Source: Spirochaetota bacterium
GTDB taxonomy: Bacteria > Spirochaetota > UBA12135 > COTS27 > JAFLEE01
NCBI GenBank assembly: GCA_017302015.1
Contig: JAFLEE010000011.1
Coordinates: 25,318-89,317 of the forward strand
DNA length: 64,000 nucleotides
Direction: 5' to 3'
Numbering within the stretch: the first letter of the stretch is position 1; the number at the start of each line of letters is the position of its first letter. Positions 18,195-26,151 of the stretch are shown here, piece after piece. Under the pieces are notes generated by a model, which was given only the letters and a program-made list of their open reading frames with translations, had not been told where the DNA came from and searched no databases. The position numbers and the translations under genes were made by a program.

Positions 18195-19988
18195 ATGCAT
18201 CGAATGAGACGAACCCAGCATCTTTTCTCCTGGCGATTCCCCCGGAGAGCGATCGGGTTCATCCTGGTCATGGCGGCCCTTTGGGGCCAATCCCCCAATC
18301 CCATGGACCCCTGGCACCGGGCCCTGTGGGGTCGGTTCATGGGCGTCGATGGGGTGTTGCTCGACTATGCCGGCCCGAGCGGCGAGGTCGATCTGCCCAC
18401 GCCCGAAGACTGTCGCCTGGGGAAACCCAATGCCCTGGCATGGTGGAGTCCCATCGAAAATGGGGCCTTCTTCACCGGTCTCTACCTCGCCGGCCTTTGC
18501 CGCCGCCATGAACAAGGATCCAATGCCCAGGACCGGGAGAGGGCCCGGGTTCTGGCCCGCGGCCTTCTCTCCCTGGCCCGCACCCGATCCGATTCGGGGT
18601 TCATCGCCCGGGGCCTTGCCCCGGATGGCATGGCTTTCCACACGGTCACTTCTTCGGACCAGATCGCCCCCTGGTTCTACGGCCTCTGGCGCTATCTTCG
18701 AAGCGGCCTGCCCCATGCCGATGAGCGCGTCGAGATCCTGGGGGTTTTTCGAAAGACGGCTGACGATCTTTACCGAGGTGGTTGGCAGATTCCCACGGGC
18801 CCAGGCATGCCCGCGGGAAGCACGTTTGGGAATTGGGTGTGGAAGGATTTTCGCGGGGCTCCCCGGCTTCTCTTCGTGTGCCGGGCCATGGCCGACCTCA
18901 CCGGCGACCCCGTCTGGGAGGATCGCTACCGGCGCTACTGCGCCGAGACGCCCCTGCGCGCCCTGACCAACCGACTGGCCGTGATCGCCGAGGGCATGGG
19001 ACGCGACGTGCGTGGCGAAGACCCGGCCTTGGCGGAGAACTGCTGGGTCTACGTGGTGAGCCAGGCCATGGTGGCGGCCCTCCTTGAAATGGAAACCGAT
19101 TCGGCCACGGCCCAGGCCTATCGAAAATCATTGGAGGCCACCGCCGCCCAGGTCTATCCTCTGCTGGCGGACATCCGGTTTTTCAGGAGCCTGCCGGTGT
19201 CGGTGGATTGGCGGTCCCTCAAATACTGGAAGGTCCAGGCATCTCCCAAGGAGGCCGAGGCCCTGGCCGCCCGGCAATACATCGATTGGATGTCGCCGGG
19301 ACGCATGCACGAAACCCGCTTCATGCGCGAGCCTCTCTGCGCGGCGTGGATTTCCATGTTCGCCACCAACGCCGAATATCGACGAAGGGCCCTCTGGACC
19401 CTGGGAACCGCCCGAGCCCTCTTGAACCCCGAGAAACTCACGACGTCGCTCTTCTTCGCCGGGGAATGCGCCTGGTATGAAGCCGTTGCCCGCGGGGCGA
19501 GTTCCCTGACCCCCTCGGCCCCGCCCGTGGTAGCCCATAGCGAAGGCGCCCCCGACTGGGTGGATGACCGGGAAATTCCCCCCTGGCTCGGGGCCCGATT
19601 CTCGCACTGGTCCTCCAGACCCACCCGATGCCGGGATAAGTTCGCGGTGGTGGGGGCCCCCGGAAGTTTTGAAGGGGCCGTGTATCTGTCGGTGAAAAGG
19701 GGGCTTTCCACCCTGGCGTCAACCCCTTTTCAAATCACCCTGAGCCGTGGCGCGAAAGCCTTCCTGGTCGTTCATCAGATGGGTGGCTATGCCCCCGGGG
19801 CCCCCTGGATACCCACGACCGAAACCCTTTCCTGGTGCCCCAACCCCCAGACCACCAATATCGACCGGGTCTACGAAAACGATCTTGCCGCCGGGTCGAC
19901 CGTGACGATCCCCAGCCACACCGGTCGGGGCGAGACCAGTTACGGCATCCCCCACGGCCTCGCCTTGGTTCCAAATATCCAGAAATAA
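18195..19988 (+). CDS. Secreted protein of unknown function, probable (alpha/alpha)6 barrel plus C-terminal beta domain
   Basis: About 597 residues with an N-terminal signal-like stretch (GFILVMAALWG). Residues about 40-410 are helix-rich and pair with the protein encoded at 21045-22331. Shared landmarks, in order, are HRALW, VLLDYAG/VLVDYAG, LPTPEDCRLGKPNAL/LPSPEDHHLGRPNAL, WW, FFTGLYL, GFIARGL, the SSDQ block, LLFV/LLFI, and near the end REPLCAAW/RDPLFAAW. The final 190 residues, absent from the paralogue, look like a beta-sandwich. I do not recognise a named family. The arrangement suggests a glycoside hydrolase or polysaccharide lyase of the (alpha/alpha)6 type, but that is inference. No catalytic residue can be assigned. 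Confidence 0.7.
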   Translation: MHRMRRTQHLFSWRFPRRAIGFILVMAALWGQSPNPMDPWHRALWGRFMGVDGVLLDYAGPSGEVDLPTPEDCRLGKPNALAWWSPIENGAFFTGLYLAGLCRRHEQGSNAQDRERARVLARGLLSLARTRSDSGFIARGLAPDGMAFHTVTSSDQIAPWFYGLWRYLRSGLPHADERVEILGVFRKTADDLYRGGWQIPTGPGMPAGSTFGNWVWKDFRGAPRLLFVCRAMADLTGDPVWEDRYRRYCAETPLRALTNRLAVIAEGMGRDVRGEDPALAENCWVYVVSQAMVAALLEMETDSATAQAYRKSLEATAAQVYPLLADIRFFRSLPVSVDWRSLKYWKVQASPKEAEALAARQYIDWMSPGRMHETRFMREPLCAAWISMFATNAEYRRRALWTLGTARALLNPEKLTTSLFFAGECAWYEAVARGASSLTPSAPPVVAHSEGAPDWVDDREIPPWLGARFSHWSSRPTRCRDKFAVVGAPGSFEGAVYLSVKRGLSTLASTPFQITLSRGAKAFLVVHQMGGYAPGAPWIPTTETLSWCPNPQTTNIDRVYENDLAAGSTVTIPSHTGRGETSYGIPHGLALVPNIQK

Positions 19989-20028
19989 AAGGCGCCTCGG
20001 TTTTTCATTTGAATAGGAGTCTCCATTG

Positions 20029-21048
20029 ATGAAAAGAAATGCCCTCATGCTCTCGACCCTGGTCTGGGCCCTTTCGGCGGCTCCTTATGAAAAACCCCGG
20101 GGCGTTTATGTCGTTTTAGTAGGAGCCTCGGAGGCCCCCGAAGCCATGGCCCTGTTGACTCGACCCGAGGTCGATGGCGTCACTTTTTACCAGGGCTGGC
20201 GCACCTTCGAGCCCCAGGAGGGCGCCTACCAATGGGAATCGTTCGACCAGGTGCTCCTGGCCGCCGAAAAAACCGGCAAGCGCTGCATCTTTTCGCTCAA
20301 CGCCGGCAATTGGATCTCGAATTGGGTTTACGAAAAAGGGGTGAAGGCCCTGGGTTACCGCACCGGCGACGACTACATGACGGGCCGCATCGAGGTGTCG
20401 GACCATCGTTCGCCGGTGCCGTGGGACCCCGTCTTCCTGGGCACCTTCTCCAAAACCATCCGAGCCCTGGGCGGCCGCTACGGGACCCGGACGAACCTGG
20501 TGGCGGTGAACGTCACGGGGCCGGCCCCGGAAAACGGACTGGAACCCTGCATGTCCATGGGCGGCAAAGACGAAGCCCTCGTCCTTAACGGTTTCACCTA
20601 CGAGCGCTTCGCCGGGGCCTGGGAAACCATGATCGATGTTTTCAGCCGGGCCTTTCCCCAGAAACGCCTGACCGTGTGCACCCATGACATGTTCGGTTCC
20701 GCCCGGGATGGCCGGGCCTCGGCCATGATCCACCAATACGGGTTTTCCAATTTGGCGCCCCGCTATGGCATCTCGGCCCTCTTCGTCACCCACGACGCCT
20801 GGTTCGAGCCCTCCAATGAGTCGGTGAAAAACATCACCGCCTTTGCCGGCCGGGGCCACACGGGCATGCAACTCATTCGAAAGTATATGAAGAAAAACCT
20901 GCCCGCCGCCGACTTCGAGGCCGCTTTGGAGAAGGCCCAGACCATCGGCCGCGCCGACTGGGTAGAGGTCTTTAAAGACGATGCGCTTTATGCTCCCTAC
21001 CGAGAGATCCTCAGCCGCACCCACCAGAAACTCCTGGCCATGCCATGA
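20029..21048 (+). CDS. Secreted TIM-barrel glycoside-hydrolase-like protein
   Basis: About 339 residues. AGGAG at 20015-20019 serves either a TTG at 20026 or the ATG at 20029. A short signal peptide ends near LSAAPYEKP. Strand-like segments such as VDGVTFYQGWRTFEPQEGAY (also seen in GH42- and GH5-like barrels) and RCIFSLNAGNW indicate a TIM barrel. MSMGGKDEALVLNG lies where an acid/base loop is expected and ISALFVTHDAWFE at a late strand, but no certain NE or nucleophile motif is present, so catalysis is not proven. It is flanked by the two paralogous helical proteins, and the next gene's ATG overlaps its stop by four bases. Confidence 0.65.
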   Translation: MKRNALMLSTLVWALSAAPYEKPRGVYVVLVGASEAPEAMALLTRPEVDGVTFYQGWRTFEPQEGAYQWESFDQVLLAAEKTGKRCIFSLNAGNWISNWVYEKGVKALGYRTGDDYMTGRIEVSDHRSPVPWDPVFLGTFSKTIRALGGRYGTRTNLVAVNVTGPAPENGLEPCMSMGGKDEALVLNGFTYERFAGAWETMIDVFSRAFPQKRLTVCTHDMFGSARDGRASAMIHQYGFSNLAPRYGISALFVTHDAWFEPSNESVKNITAFAGRGHTGMQLIRKYMKKNLPAADFEAALEKAQTIGRADWVEVFKDDALYAPYREILSRTHQKLLAMP

Positions 21049-22331
21049 ACTTGATCAGGGACGCCGCCGATGGCGCCCACCGGGCCCTTTGGCAGCGCTA
21101 TTTCCCCCAAAACCGAGGGGTTCTCGTCGACTATGCCGGTGAGCAGGGCGAACTGGTATTGCCCAGCCCCGAAGACCACCATCTGGGGCGGCCCAACGCC
21201 CTTGGCTGGTGGTCGGCTGCCGAAAATGGGCCCTTTTTCACGGGGCTTTACCTTCACGGGCTCATGGATCGGGTTGAGAACGAAGGTGGCCACGACCTTC
21301 TTCAAAAAGCGCACCGTCTGGCCCAAGGTCTGGAAACTCTGGCCCTTCCCGGGGGATTTATCGCCCGTGGTTTAGGGGAAGATGGGAAGAGCCATTATCC
21401 GGCCAGTTCCAGCGACCAGACCTATCCGTGGTTTCTGGGGTTGTGGCGCTACGCTTCCAGTTCCCGAGTACCCGAAGAAGACCGGGAGCGGGTCAAGAAC
21501 CTGTGGTTTCGCCAGGCGGAGGCCCTCAGGAAAAAGTCCTGGCGGCTTCATGGCGACCCGATTTCCTTCGGTCACTTCGGAGATCTGAGCGGCGAGCCCA
21601 TGGCCGAGAAGGGCGAGGCCCGGGGGGAAGAGCCGGCCTTCGACGCCGTGGCGCGACTTCTATTTATCCACAAGGCCGCCGGCCGACTTTCGGGCGATCC
21701 CCGTTGGGAACGGGAATATCGAAAACTTCTGCTGGAAATAAATGCCGAAACCGGCTTAACCCGCCTCGACGTTCTGGAAAAGGGCGCTTCGTATGTGGAG
21801 CCCGGGGCCAATCCACGCTATCCGGTGAGCACCAATCTCTGGACTTCGGCCAGCTCCCAGGGGGCCCTCGAGGCCCTGGCAATCCTTGAAGAAGACCCGT
21901 CCACGCGGGCCTGTTTTAAAAGGGGGCTTCGAAAAAATGCCCAGCAGGCCCTGGCGTACCTCCCGCTATTCGAAAACTACAGGGCCGACCATGGCCTGAC
22001 CTTCACGTCTGATTGGCGGCCCCTGAATGATTTGTGGTACCCCCAGCACAATGCCGCCGAGGCCGTTGCCGTGGCCACCCGCCAGTACGGCCCCTGGCAT
22101 CAAACCCTCTGCCCGGGCAAGCACTATGAAAACCGCTTCGTGCGTGACCCCCTTTTCGCCGCCTGGGTCCTGGCCCGAAGCGGCGAGGGCGACCTCGTGG
22201 GCCCCAGCCGACCGACCCTGGAAAAAATGCTCCGTCACTTCCCGTACCCCCGCCTGTTTGGGTGCGCCTTTTTCATGGCCGAAAACCTGGCGGCGGCCCT
22301 CATGGCCCCCTGTGGAAAGCCATCGCCCTGA
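21045..22331 (+). CDS. Probable (alpha/alpha)6-barrel protein of unknown function, paralogue of the gene at 18195
   Basis: About 428 residues. The ATG at 21045 overlaps the preceding TGA as ATGA, so translation is coupled. The protein is the helical half of its paralogue without the C-terminal beta domain. It has no obvious signal peptide, so the two copies may work in different compartments: the first outside, this one in the cytoplasm. Conserved positions include WW, FFTGLYL, GFIARGL, SSDQTYPWFLGLWRY and RDPLFAAW. The conserved acidic and aromatic residues suggest carbohydrate processing, but no enzyme class can be given. Confidence 0.7.
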   Translation: MNLIRDAADGAHRALWQRYFPQNRGVLVDYAGEQGELVLPSPEDHHLGRPNALGWWSAAENGPFFTGLYLHGLMDRVENEGGHDLLQKAHRLAQGLETLALPGGFIARGLGEDGKSHYPASSSDQTYPWFLGLWRYASSSRVPEEDRERVKNLWFRQAEALRKKSWRLHGDPISFGHFGDLSGEPMAEKGEARGEEPAFDAVARLLFIHKAAGRLSGDPRWEREYRKLLLEINAETGLTRLDVLEKGASYVEPGANPRYPVSTNLWTSASSQGALEALAILEEDPSTRACFKRGLRKNAQQALAYLPLFENYRADHGLTFTSDWRPLNDLWYPQHNAAEAVAVATRQYGPWHQTLCPGKHYENRFVRDPLFAAWVLARSGEGDLVGPSRPTLEKMLRHFPYPRLFGCAFFMAENLAAALMAPCGKPSP

Positions 22332-22468
22332 AACCACTTGAAAGCCCGGCAACGCGCGCTGCGATCAAGCGCTGCGAGGCGCCCTGATTCCCCGATCCCT
22401 TTCATCCGAGGCTTCAGCAGATCGGCCCGTCCACTCCGCCCGATCTCCCCACCGATGATTCTGCCCCC

Positions 22469-22882
22469 CAGCCCATCCGCCGATGATTTGAGAAAAAAAG
22501 CATGCGAAATTACGAAACACATGGAAATGCTAGCCACTTCAGAAATTGTGTGCCGTTTTCGAGTGAAATCTCACATGCCTCACTCACATGAGGGCTTTTC
22601 CTCTGGCCGACATATGGTTTTCATGTTTGTAGCCAGGCGTTTCCGGACGGCTTGGGCTTTTTGGGCGCGAAATCGCGCTGGGTTAGGATTGGCTCCGTGA
22701 GCCACTTCCTGCGGCGTCAGGCCAAAGTGAGCGGTATGCGGGCGCAGGTTGCGTGGCACCAATCCGATCAGGTTGAGGTAGGAATGGTCCGTTTGACCTC
22801 CGCAGGGACAATCCCTGTGGCAGCAAAGACCTTCAAAACCGGGTGGTAACGCTAGTAGGGACGGAGTTAGGTATTGGAACAT
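22469..22882 (-). mobile_element. Insertion-sequence remnant, copy C (divergent relative)
   Basis: The segment begins with CAGCCCATCC and TTTGAGAAAA like copies A and B. On the minus strand it encodes LRPHTAHFGLTPQEVAHGAN and AVRKRLATNMK up to a TGA at 22580-22582, the same transposase C-terminus as copy B but clearly diverged. Upstream transposase sequence is lost. It separates the operon at 17.2-22.3 kb from the AT-richer unit at 23 kb. The stretch 22332-22468 holds no gene. Confidence 0.6.
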
Positions 22883-23058
22883 GGAGTGATCTTCAGAAAA
22901 AGCCGGGCAAGCCTTAAAACAGCGTAATTACCTGGGTATTAACCGGGATCCGTAATTTCGGAGGTCCTCTTATAAAAGTGACTGGGAATGGGCTGGGGGG
23001 CCTAGGACAGAGGTCGGGACGGAACACTTTCGGCGGACTTATAGCCTGATTCCATCCC

Positions 23059-23087
23059 TTTACATAAAAGGGGTTTGGGTTGATAAT
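23059..23087 (+). promoter_or_regulatory. Strong sigma-70-type promoter of the winged-helix/nucleotidyltransferase unit
   Basis: TTTACA at 23059-23064 and GATAAT at 23082-23087 are separated by exactly 17 bases, each one mismatch from consensus. The start codon at 23143 lies 55 bases beyond the -10 box. The operator pair follows five bases after the -10 box. Confidence 0.65.
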
Positions 23088-23091
23088 TCTT

Positions 23092-23131
23092 TGTCCCAAA
23101 TATTGGGACAAATGTCCCATTATTTGGGACA
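23092..23131. promoter_or_regulatory. Tandem operator: two 19-bp inverted repeats, 21 bp centre to centre
   Basis: Four half-sites are seen: TGTCCCA at 23092-23098, its inverse TGGGACA at 23104-23110, TGTCCCA at 23113-23119 and TGGGACA at 23125-23131. Each pair is 7-5-7 and the two centres (23101 and 23122) are 21 bases apart, two helical turns, so two dimers would sit on one face. The block lies between the -10 box and the start at 23143, ideal for repression. The winged-helix protein encoded next is the obvious candidate ligand. Confidence 0.75.
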
Positions 23132-23142
23132 AAGAGAGCCCT

Positions 23143-23640
23143 ATGAAACCGTTGGATATTCTGGTGCTGCTCAAAATCTTTTTCTGGCCACACGGAAGAT
23201 GGACCATCCGCGAAATCGCAACTTCCATCAACATCGGGAAAACCAACGTCGATAGAGCCTTGAAAAGGATGGCGGTAGTGCGTCTCTATGACCCTGCAAG
23301 TCGCAATGTTCTAGTGAAAAATCTAGAAGAGTTTATCCTGCATGGCTTGCCTTATGTGTTCCCCGCTAAAAACGGTAAGATGTGTACCGGAATTGTCACA
23401 GCGTGGTCGGCATCACCGCTCAAAGAGAAGATAGCCGCCGAGGAAAATGTGGTTTGGCCTTTCGTCAAAGGAAAGGCCAGAGGAAGGGCATTAATTCCGC
23501 TTTGTCCGGCAGTTCCAAAGGCTGCCCTAGATGATTTCAAACTCTATGAAATGTTTTCCCTGATTGACGCATACCGGGCAGGGAAAATAAGAGATAGAGA
23601 AATAGCGCGGGAAGAAATCAGCAAGAGACTTGGGAACTGA
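23143..23640 (+). CDS. Winged helix-turn-helix protein, putative antitoxin or autoregulator
   Basis: About 165 residues from the ATG at 23143; longer starts would run through the operator. The first 65 residues form a winged helix: ILVLLKIFFWPHGRWTIREI, then ATSINIGKTNVDRALKRMAV. The remainder has GLPYVFPAKNGKMCTGIVTAW, GKARGRALIPLCPAVPKAAL and a helical tail, FKLYEMFSLIDAYRAGKI. Together with the next gene, four bases downstream, the arrangement recalls the antitoxin-first order of AbiE-type systems, but the protein is not obviously AbiEi. It is AT-richer than its neighbours and lies at the edge of the suspected island. Regulation of its own promoter through the TGTCCCA repeats is strongly suggested. 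Confidence 0.7.
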   Translation: MKPLDILVLLKIFFWPHGRWTIREIATSINIGKTNVDRALKRMAVVRLYDPASRNVLVKNLEEFILHGLPYVFPAKNGKMCTGIVTAWSASPLKEKIAAEENVVWPFVKGKARGRALIPLCPAVPKAALDDFKLYEMFSLIDAYRAGKIRDREIAREEISKRLGN

Positions 23641-23644
23641 TAAA

Positions 23645-24337
23645 ATGAACGCTAGTGTTGCCTATATGCTTGAAAAAGCAGCCTCAGTTCTCGGCCCAAT
23701 GCTAAGCAAACTGGTTTTCACCGGTGGTGCAGTTGTCCCCATCTACCTCGATAAAAACCCAACGGAATTTCGACCTACTCAAGATGTAGATTGTGTCATC
23801 GAAGTTGCGGGAAGGGCTTCTTACGGGAGACTTGAGGAGGAACTTCGGCGCCTCGGGCTTAAAAACGACATTCAATCTGGTGTCATCTGCCGATGGATTG
23901 CAGACGACATTCTCATAGATATTATGCCGACAGATAAAAACATTCTTGGCTTTACCAACTCGTGGTATAAAAAGGGATTGGAGAACGGAGTTCTTTCCCC
24001 CCTTCCATCCGGGAAGCGCATTCTTGTCTTTACCTATGAACACCTGCTCTGTTCCAAAATAGAGGCTTTCTGGTCGAGAGGAGCCGGAGACATCCTTACC
24101 AGCAAGGATATGGAAGATGTCGTAATGCTGCTCGCCTTTTCTTCAAGGGCAGATGGTCTACTGAAGACGGATAATGAAATACTGCGCCACCTTGCTGAGG
24201 AATTCAGGAAACTTCTGAGCCTAAGAAATTATCTGGAGGAAATCGGCGGCTTCTTTCTTCCGGACAAAAAGAGCCAAGCCAAAGTCAGGGAAGTCGCGGA
24301 ACTGATGAATAACACGATCGTGCTGGGGAAACAATGA
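23645..24337 (+). CDS. Nucleotidyltransferase-fold protein (AbiEii-like), putative toxin
   Basis: About 230 residues from the ATG at 23645. The polymerase-beta nucleotidyltransferase signature is complete: a GG motif at residues 27-28 (VFTGGAVVPIYL), D47-x-D49 in TQDVDCVIE, and a third acidic residue at D92 in ILIDIMPTD. KIEAFWSRGAGDILTSKDME downstream matches the K...R.KD region of minimal or AbiEii-type transferases. In AbiEii-like proteins this fold transfers nucleotides and can be toxic. The gene follows its winged-helix partner by four bases under one promoter, consistent with a toxin-antitoxin or phage-defence module. The alternative is a metabolic nucleotidyltransferase controlled by its neighbour. 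Confidence 0.7.
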   Translation: MNASVAYMLEKAASVLGPMLSKLVFTGGAVVPIYLDKNPTEFRPTQDVDCVIEVAGRASYGRLEEELRRLGLKNDIQSGVICRWIADDILIDIMPTDKNILGFTNSWYKKGLENGVLSPLPSGKRILVFTYEHLLCSKIEAFWSRGAGDILTSKDMEDVVMLLAFSSRADGLLKTDNEILRHLAEEFRKLLSLRNYLEEIGGFFLPDKKSQAKVREVAELMNNTIVLGKQ

Positions 24338-24664
24338 AAAAATGTTAATGGCAATTTCCATCGACTATTGTCCATCATTCACTTCGGCAGGGTCATGGCT
24401 TGGGTGGAACTGACCAGAAACTACTCGCTTCGAAAATGTCCGTGCACTACCCGAGAAACTGTTTCAGCACATCGGATCTCGAATTCGGCGGGCGCATGAC
24501 TTTGCAACGTCATCCGCCACCGTTGCAACCTGGTTGCAAACTTAAATTGAAATCATGGCAAGCGACCGCAAATGATGGAACGTGTGACGGGGTAGATTTG
24601 TATAGAAGAATCAACTGATGGGAAGTGATGAAACCCGTCCATAACCGATGCTCTCCATGCCCTC

Positions 24665-24711
24665 CTTCCTTCACACGGTAGGGGTCACAGGTTCGAGCCC
24701 TGTAGCGCCCA
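24665..24711 (+). other. 3' fragment of a tRNA-Val(CAC) gene, probable attachment site (attR)
   Basis: The segment matches the 3' half of a tRNA. An anticodon loop TTCACAC (24670-24676) is followed by GGTAG, a short variable loop, a perfect T arm (ACAGG, loop TTCGAGC, CCTGT) and the 3' acceptor strand AGCGCCCA. The anticodon would be CAC (Val). The 5' half is absent: the anticodon stem's other strand reads CTTCC instead of CTACC, and no D arm or 5' acceptor strand lies upstream. Such 3' scars form where an element integrates into a tRNA gene and rebuilds the intact gene at the other end. The orientation places the element to the left. Confidence 0.75.
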
Positions 24712-24714
24712 ATG

Positions 24715-24742
24715 AAAAACCCCGGTAATTACCGGGGTTTTT
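24715..24742. terminator. Intrinsic terminator behind the tRNA fragment
   Basis: A perfect inverted repeat with arms AAAAACCCCGGTA and TACCGGGGTTTTT around AT forms a GC-rich hairpin ending in a T run. It stands four bases after the acceptor end, as expected for the original terminator of the tRNA-Val gene. Being symmetrical, it can act on both strands. Confidence 0.85.
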
Positions 24743-25160
24743 GCTTATTGGATAAAGAAGGACAAGATGGCGGGATTCGCCGTTGTAATGATATTGCAAA
24801 CTTTTCTCAAAAATCGGTAGTGCTTAGGGTAGGGGTCGTTTTGGGTTACCTAAACTGAATTTCGTTCGACTTCACGTTGCAAAGGCATTTCGCAAGATAA
24901 ATACCGGTGTTTGCAACGAGTCGCCAACACGGAATCTTCCGAATGGTGCGACCCTCTTTGGTTTTTAGGTGGGGCCAGAAATTTGGGACGAATGCAGAGT
25001 GGGATGAGATTGAAATGTTTGGGAAGTGGAAACAACCTCTGCCATCAACTTCGTCGATGAATGTGAAATCACTTTACGTGGTGGAGAAGGAGTAACTTGG
25101 CGAATCATGGAACGAATGAGTGGATAATGGTTCCAGCGTTCCAGGATGATAGGATTCGCC
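24743..25160. other. Non-coding, AT-richer stretch after the attachment site
   Basis: No reading frame here looks like a real protein. The stretch carries three of the TTGCAA motifs. AGGA at 25151-25154 is the ribosome-binding site for the methyltransferase. No promoter was recognised with confidence. Confidence 0.4.
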
Positions 25161-25907
25161 ATGGATATCCCGCGAATATTTACCATCACTGAAAGCGCCC
25201 ACCGCATCCACAATCCGATCACGCCCGAAAAACTCGCCACGCTAGGGATTGCGCTGCGTCTGGAACCGGGGACGAGGGTTATTGACCTCGGCAGCGGCTC
25301 GGGGGAAATGCTCTGTACTTGGGCGCGCGACCATGGGATCGTCGGCACCGGTGTCGACCTGAGCCAATTATTCACCGAGCAGGCGAAACATCGCGCGGTC
25401 GCGCTGGGCGTCGCGGACCAGGTGAAGTTTATTCACGGCGATGCGGCCGGCTACCTCTCTGACGAGAAGGTCGGTTTGGCCGCCTGCCTCGGCGCCACTT
25501 GGATCGGCGGGGGAGTCGCCGGCACCATCGAACTACTTGCGAAGAGTCTCAGCGCAGGGGGGATCCTCCTCGTTGGCGAACCTTACTGGCGAAGGTTGCC
25601 GCCGTCTGAAGAGGTTGCCAAGAGGTGCGAGGCCCAGTCGATCTCGGACTTTCTCGTGCTTCCGGAACTTATCGCGTCTTTCGGTCGCCTCGGTTACGAC
25701 CTCGTGGAAATGGTCTTGGCGGACCAGGATGGCTGGGATCGGTACGAGGCGGCCAAATGGCTTACCATGAAGAAATGGCTGGAAAGCAATCCAGGGGACG
25801 ATTTCGGCAAGGAGGTCCGGGCCCTGCTGAGTTCGGAACCCGAGAGGCATGCGACCTATACGCGGGAGTACCTGGGTTGGGGGGTGTTCGCGCTGATGGC
25901 TCGGTGA
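25161..25907 (+). CDS. Class I SAM-dependent methyltransferase
   Basis: About 248 residues from the ATG at 25161; AGGA six bases upstream decides it over an ATG at 25146. Motif I of Rossmann-fold methyltransferases is visible as VIDLGSGSGEMLCTWA, followed by GVDLSQLFTEQAK (motif II region), VKFIHGDAAGYL (acidic residue binding adenine) and GGILLVGEPYWRR. The PITPEKLATLG start and WLTMKKWLESNPGDD tail resemble ubiquinone/cyclopropane-type small-molecule methyltransferases. The substrate is unknown. It is the first gene to the right of the attachment-like site, and its neighbour is convergent. Confidence 0.85.
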   Translation: MDIPRIFTITESAHRIHNPITPEKLATLGIALRLEPGTRVIDLGSGSGEMLCTWARDHGIVGTGVDLSQLFTEQAKHRAVALGVADQVKFIHGDAAGYLSDEKVGLAACLGATWIGGGVAGTIELLAKSLSAGGILLVGEPYWRRLPPSEEVAKRCEAQSISDFLVLPELIASFGRLGYDLVEMVLADQDGWDRYEAAKWLTMKKWLESNPGDDFGKEVRALLSSEPERHATYTREYLGWGVFALMAR

Positions 25908-26151
25908 GGGGCGATGTAGGGCATTTGCGCGTCCGTTTGGTCTGCGACGGCGACCAGGAGCCGTGGAAAATGGATCATGGAACAACGGTCCTTTTGCGTC
26001 CCGCGGCGGGCTCCCGCCACTTCGGGGATGTTCCACGCCCGGAAGAAACGATGTCGTTTCCCGGTCTTGGGCGCGCCCCCCTCCCCTGTGCGGGGACACG
26101 ACAAACGGGCGTCGTCTTGGCCCTGCGTTTCCGTCCGTCCATCGCCCCGCC

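Larger units (their letters stand above)
24502..24916. repeat. Cluster of six TTGCAA motifs around the tRNA fragment
   Basis: TTGCAA occurs at 24502, 24523, 24534, 24794, 24877 and 24911, three on each side of the tRNA fragment, mostly in the context (G/T)TTGCAA(A/C). About one tenth of a copy would be expected by chance in 415 bases. The arrangement around an attachment-site-like sequence suggests arm-type sites for an integrase or excisionase. Apart from these motifs, 24338-24664 contains no convincing gene. Confidence 0.4.

Noticed and set aside
24400..24618. 72-codon open frame between the nucleotidyltransferase gene and the tRNA scar
   Set aside because: No ribosome-binding site, no recognisable composition or motif, and it overlaps the TTGCAA cluster.
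24665..24711. Complete tRNA gene
   Set aside because: Only the 3' half is present. There is no D arm or 5' acceptor strand upstream, and the anticodon stem has a mismatch. Reported as a fragment.
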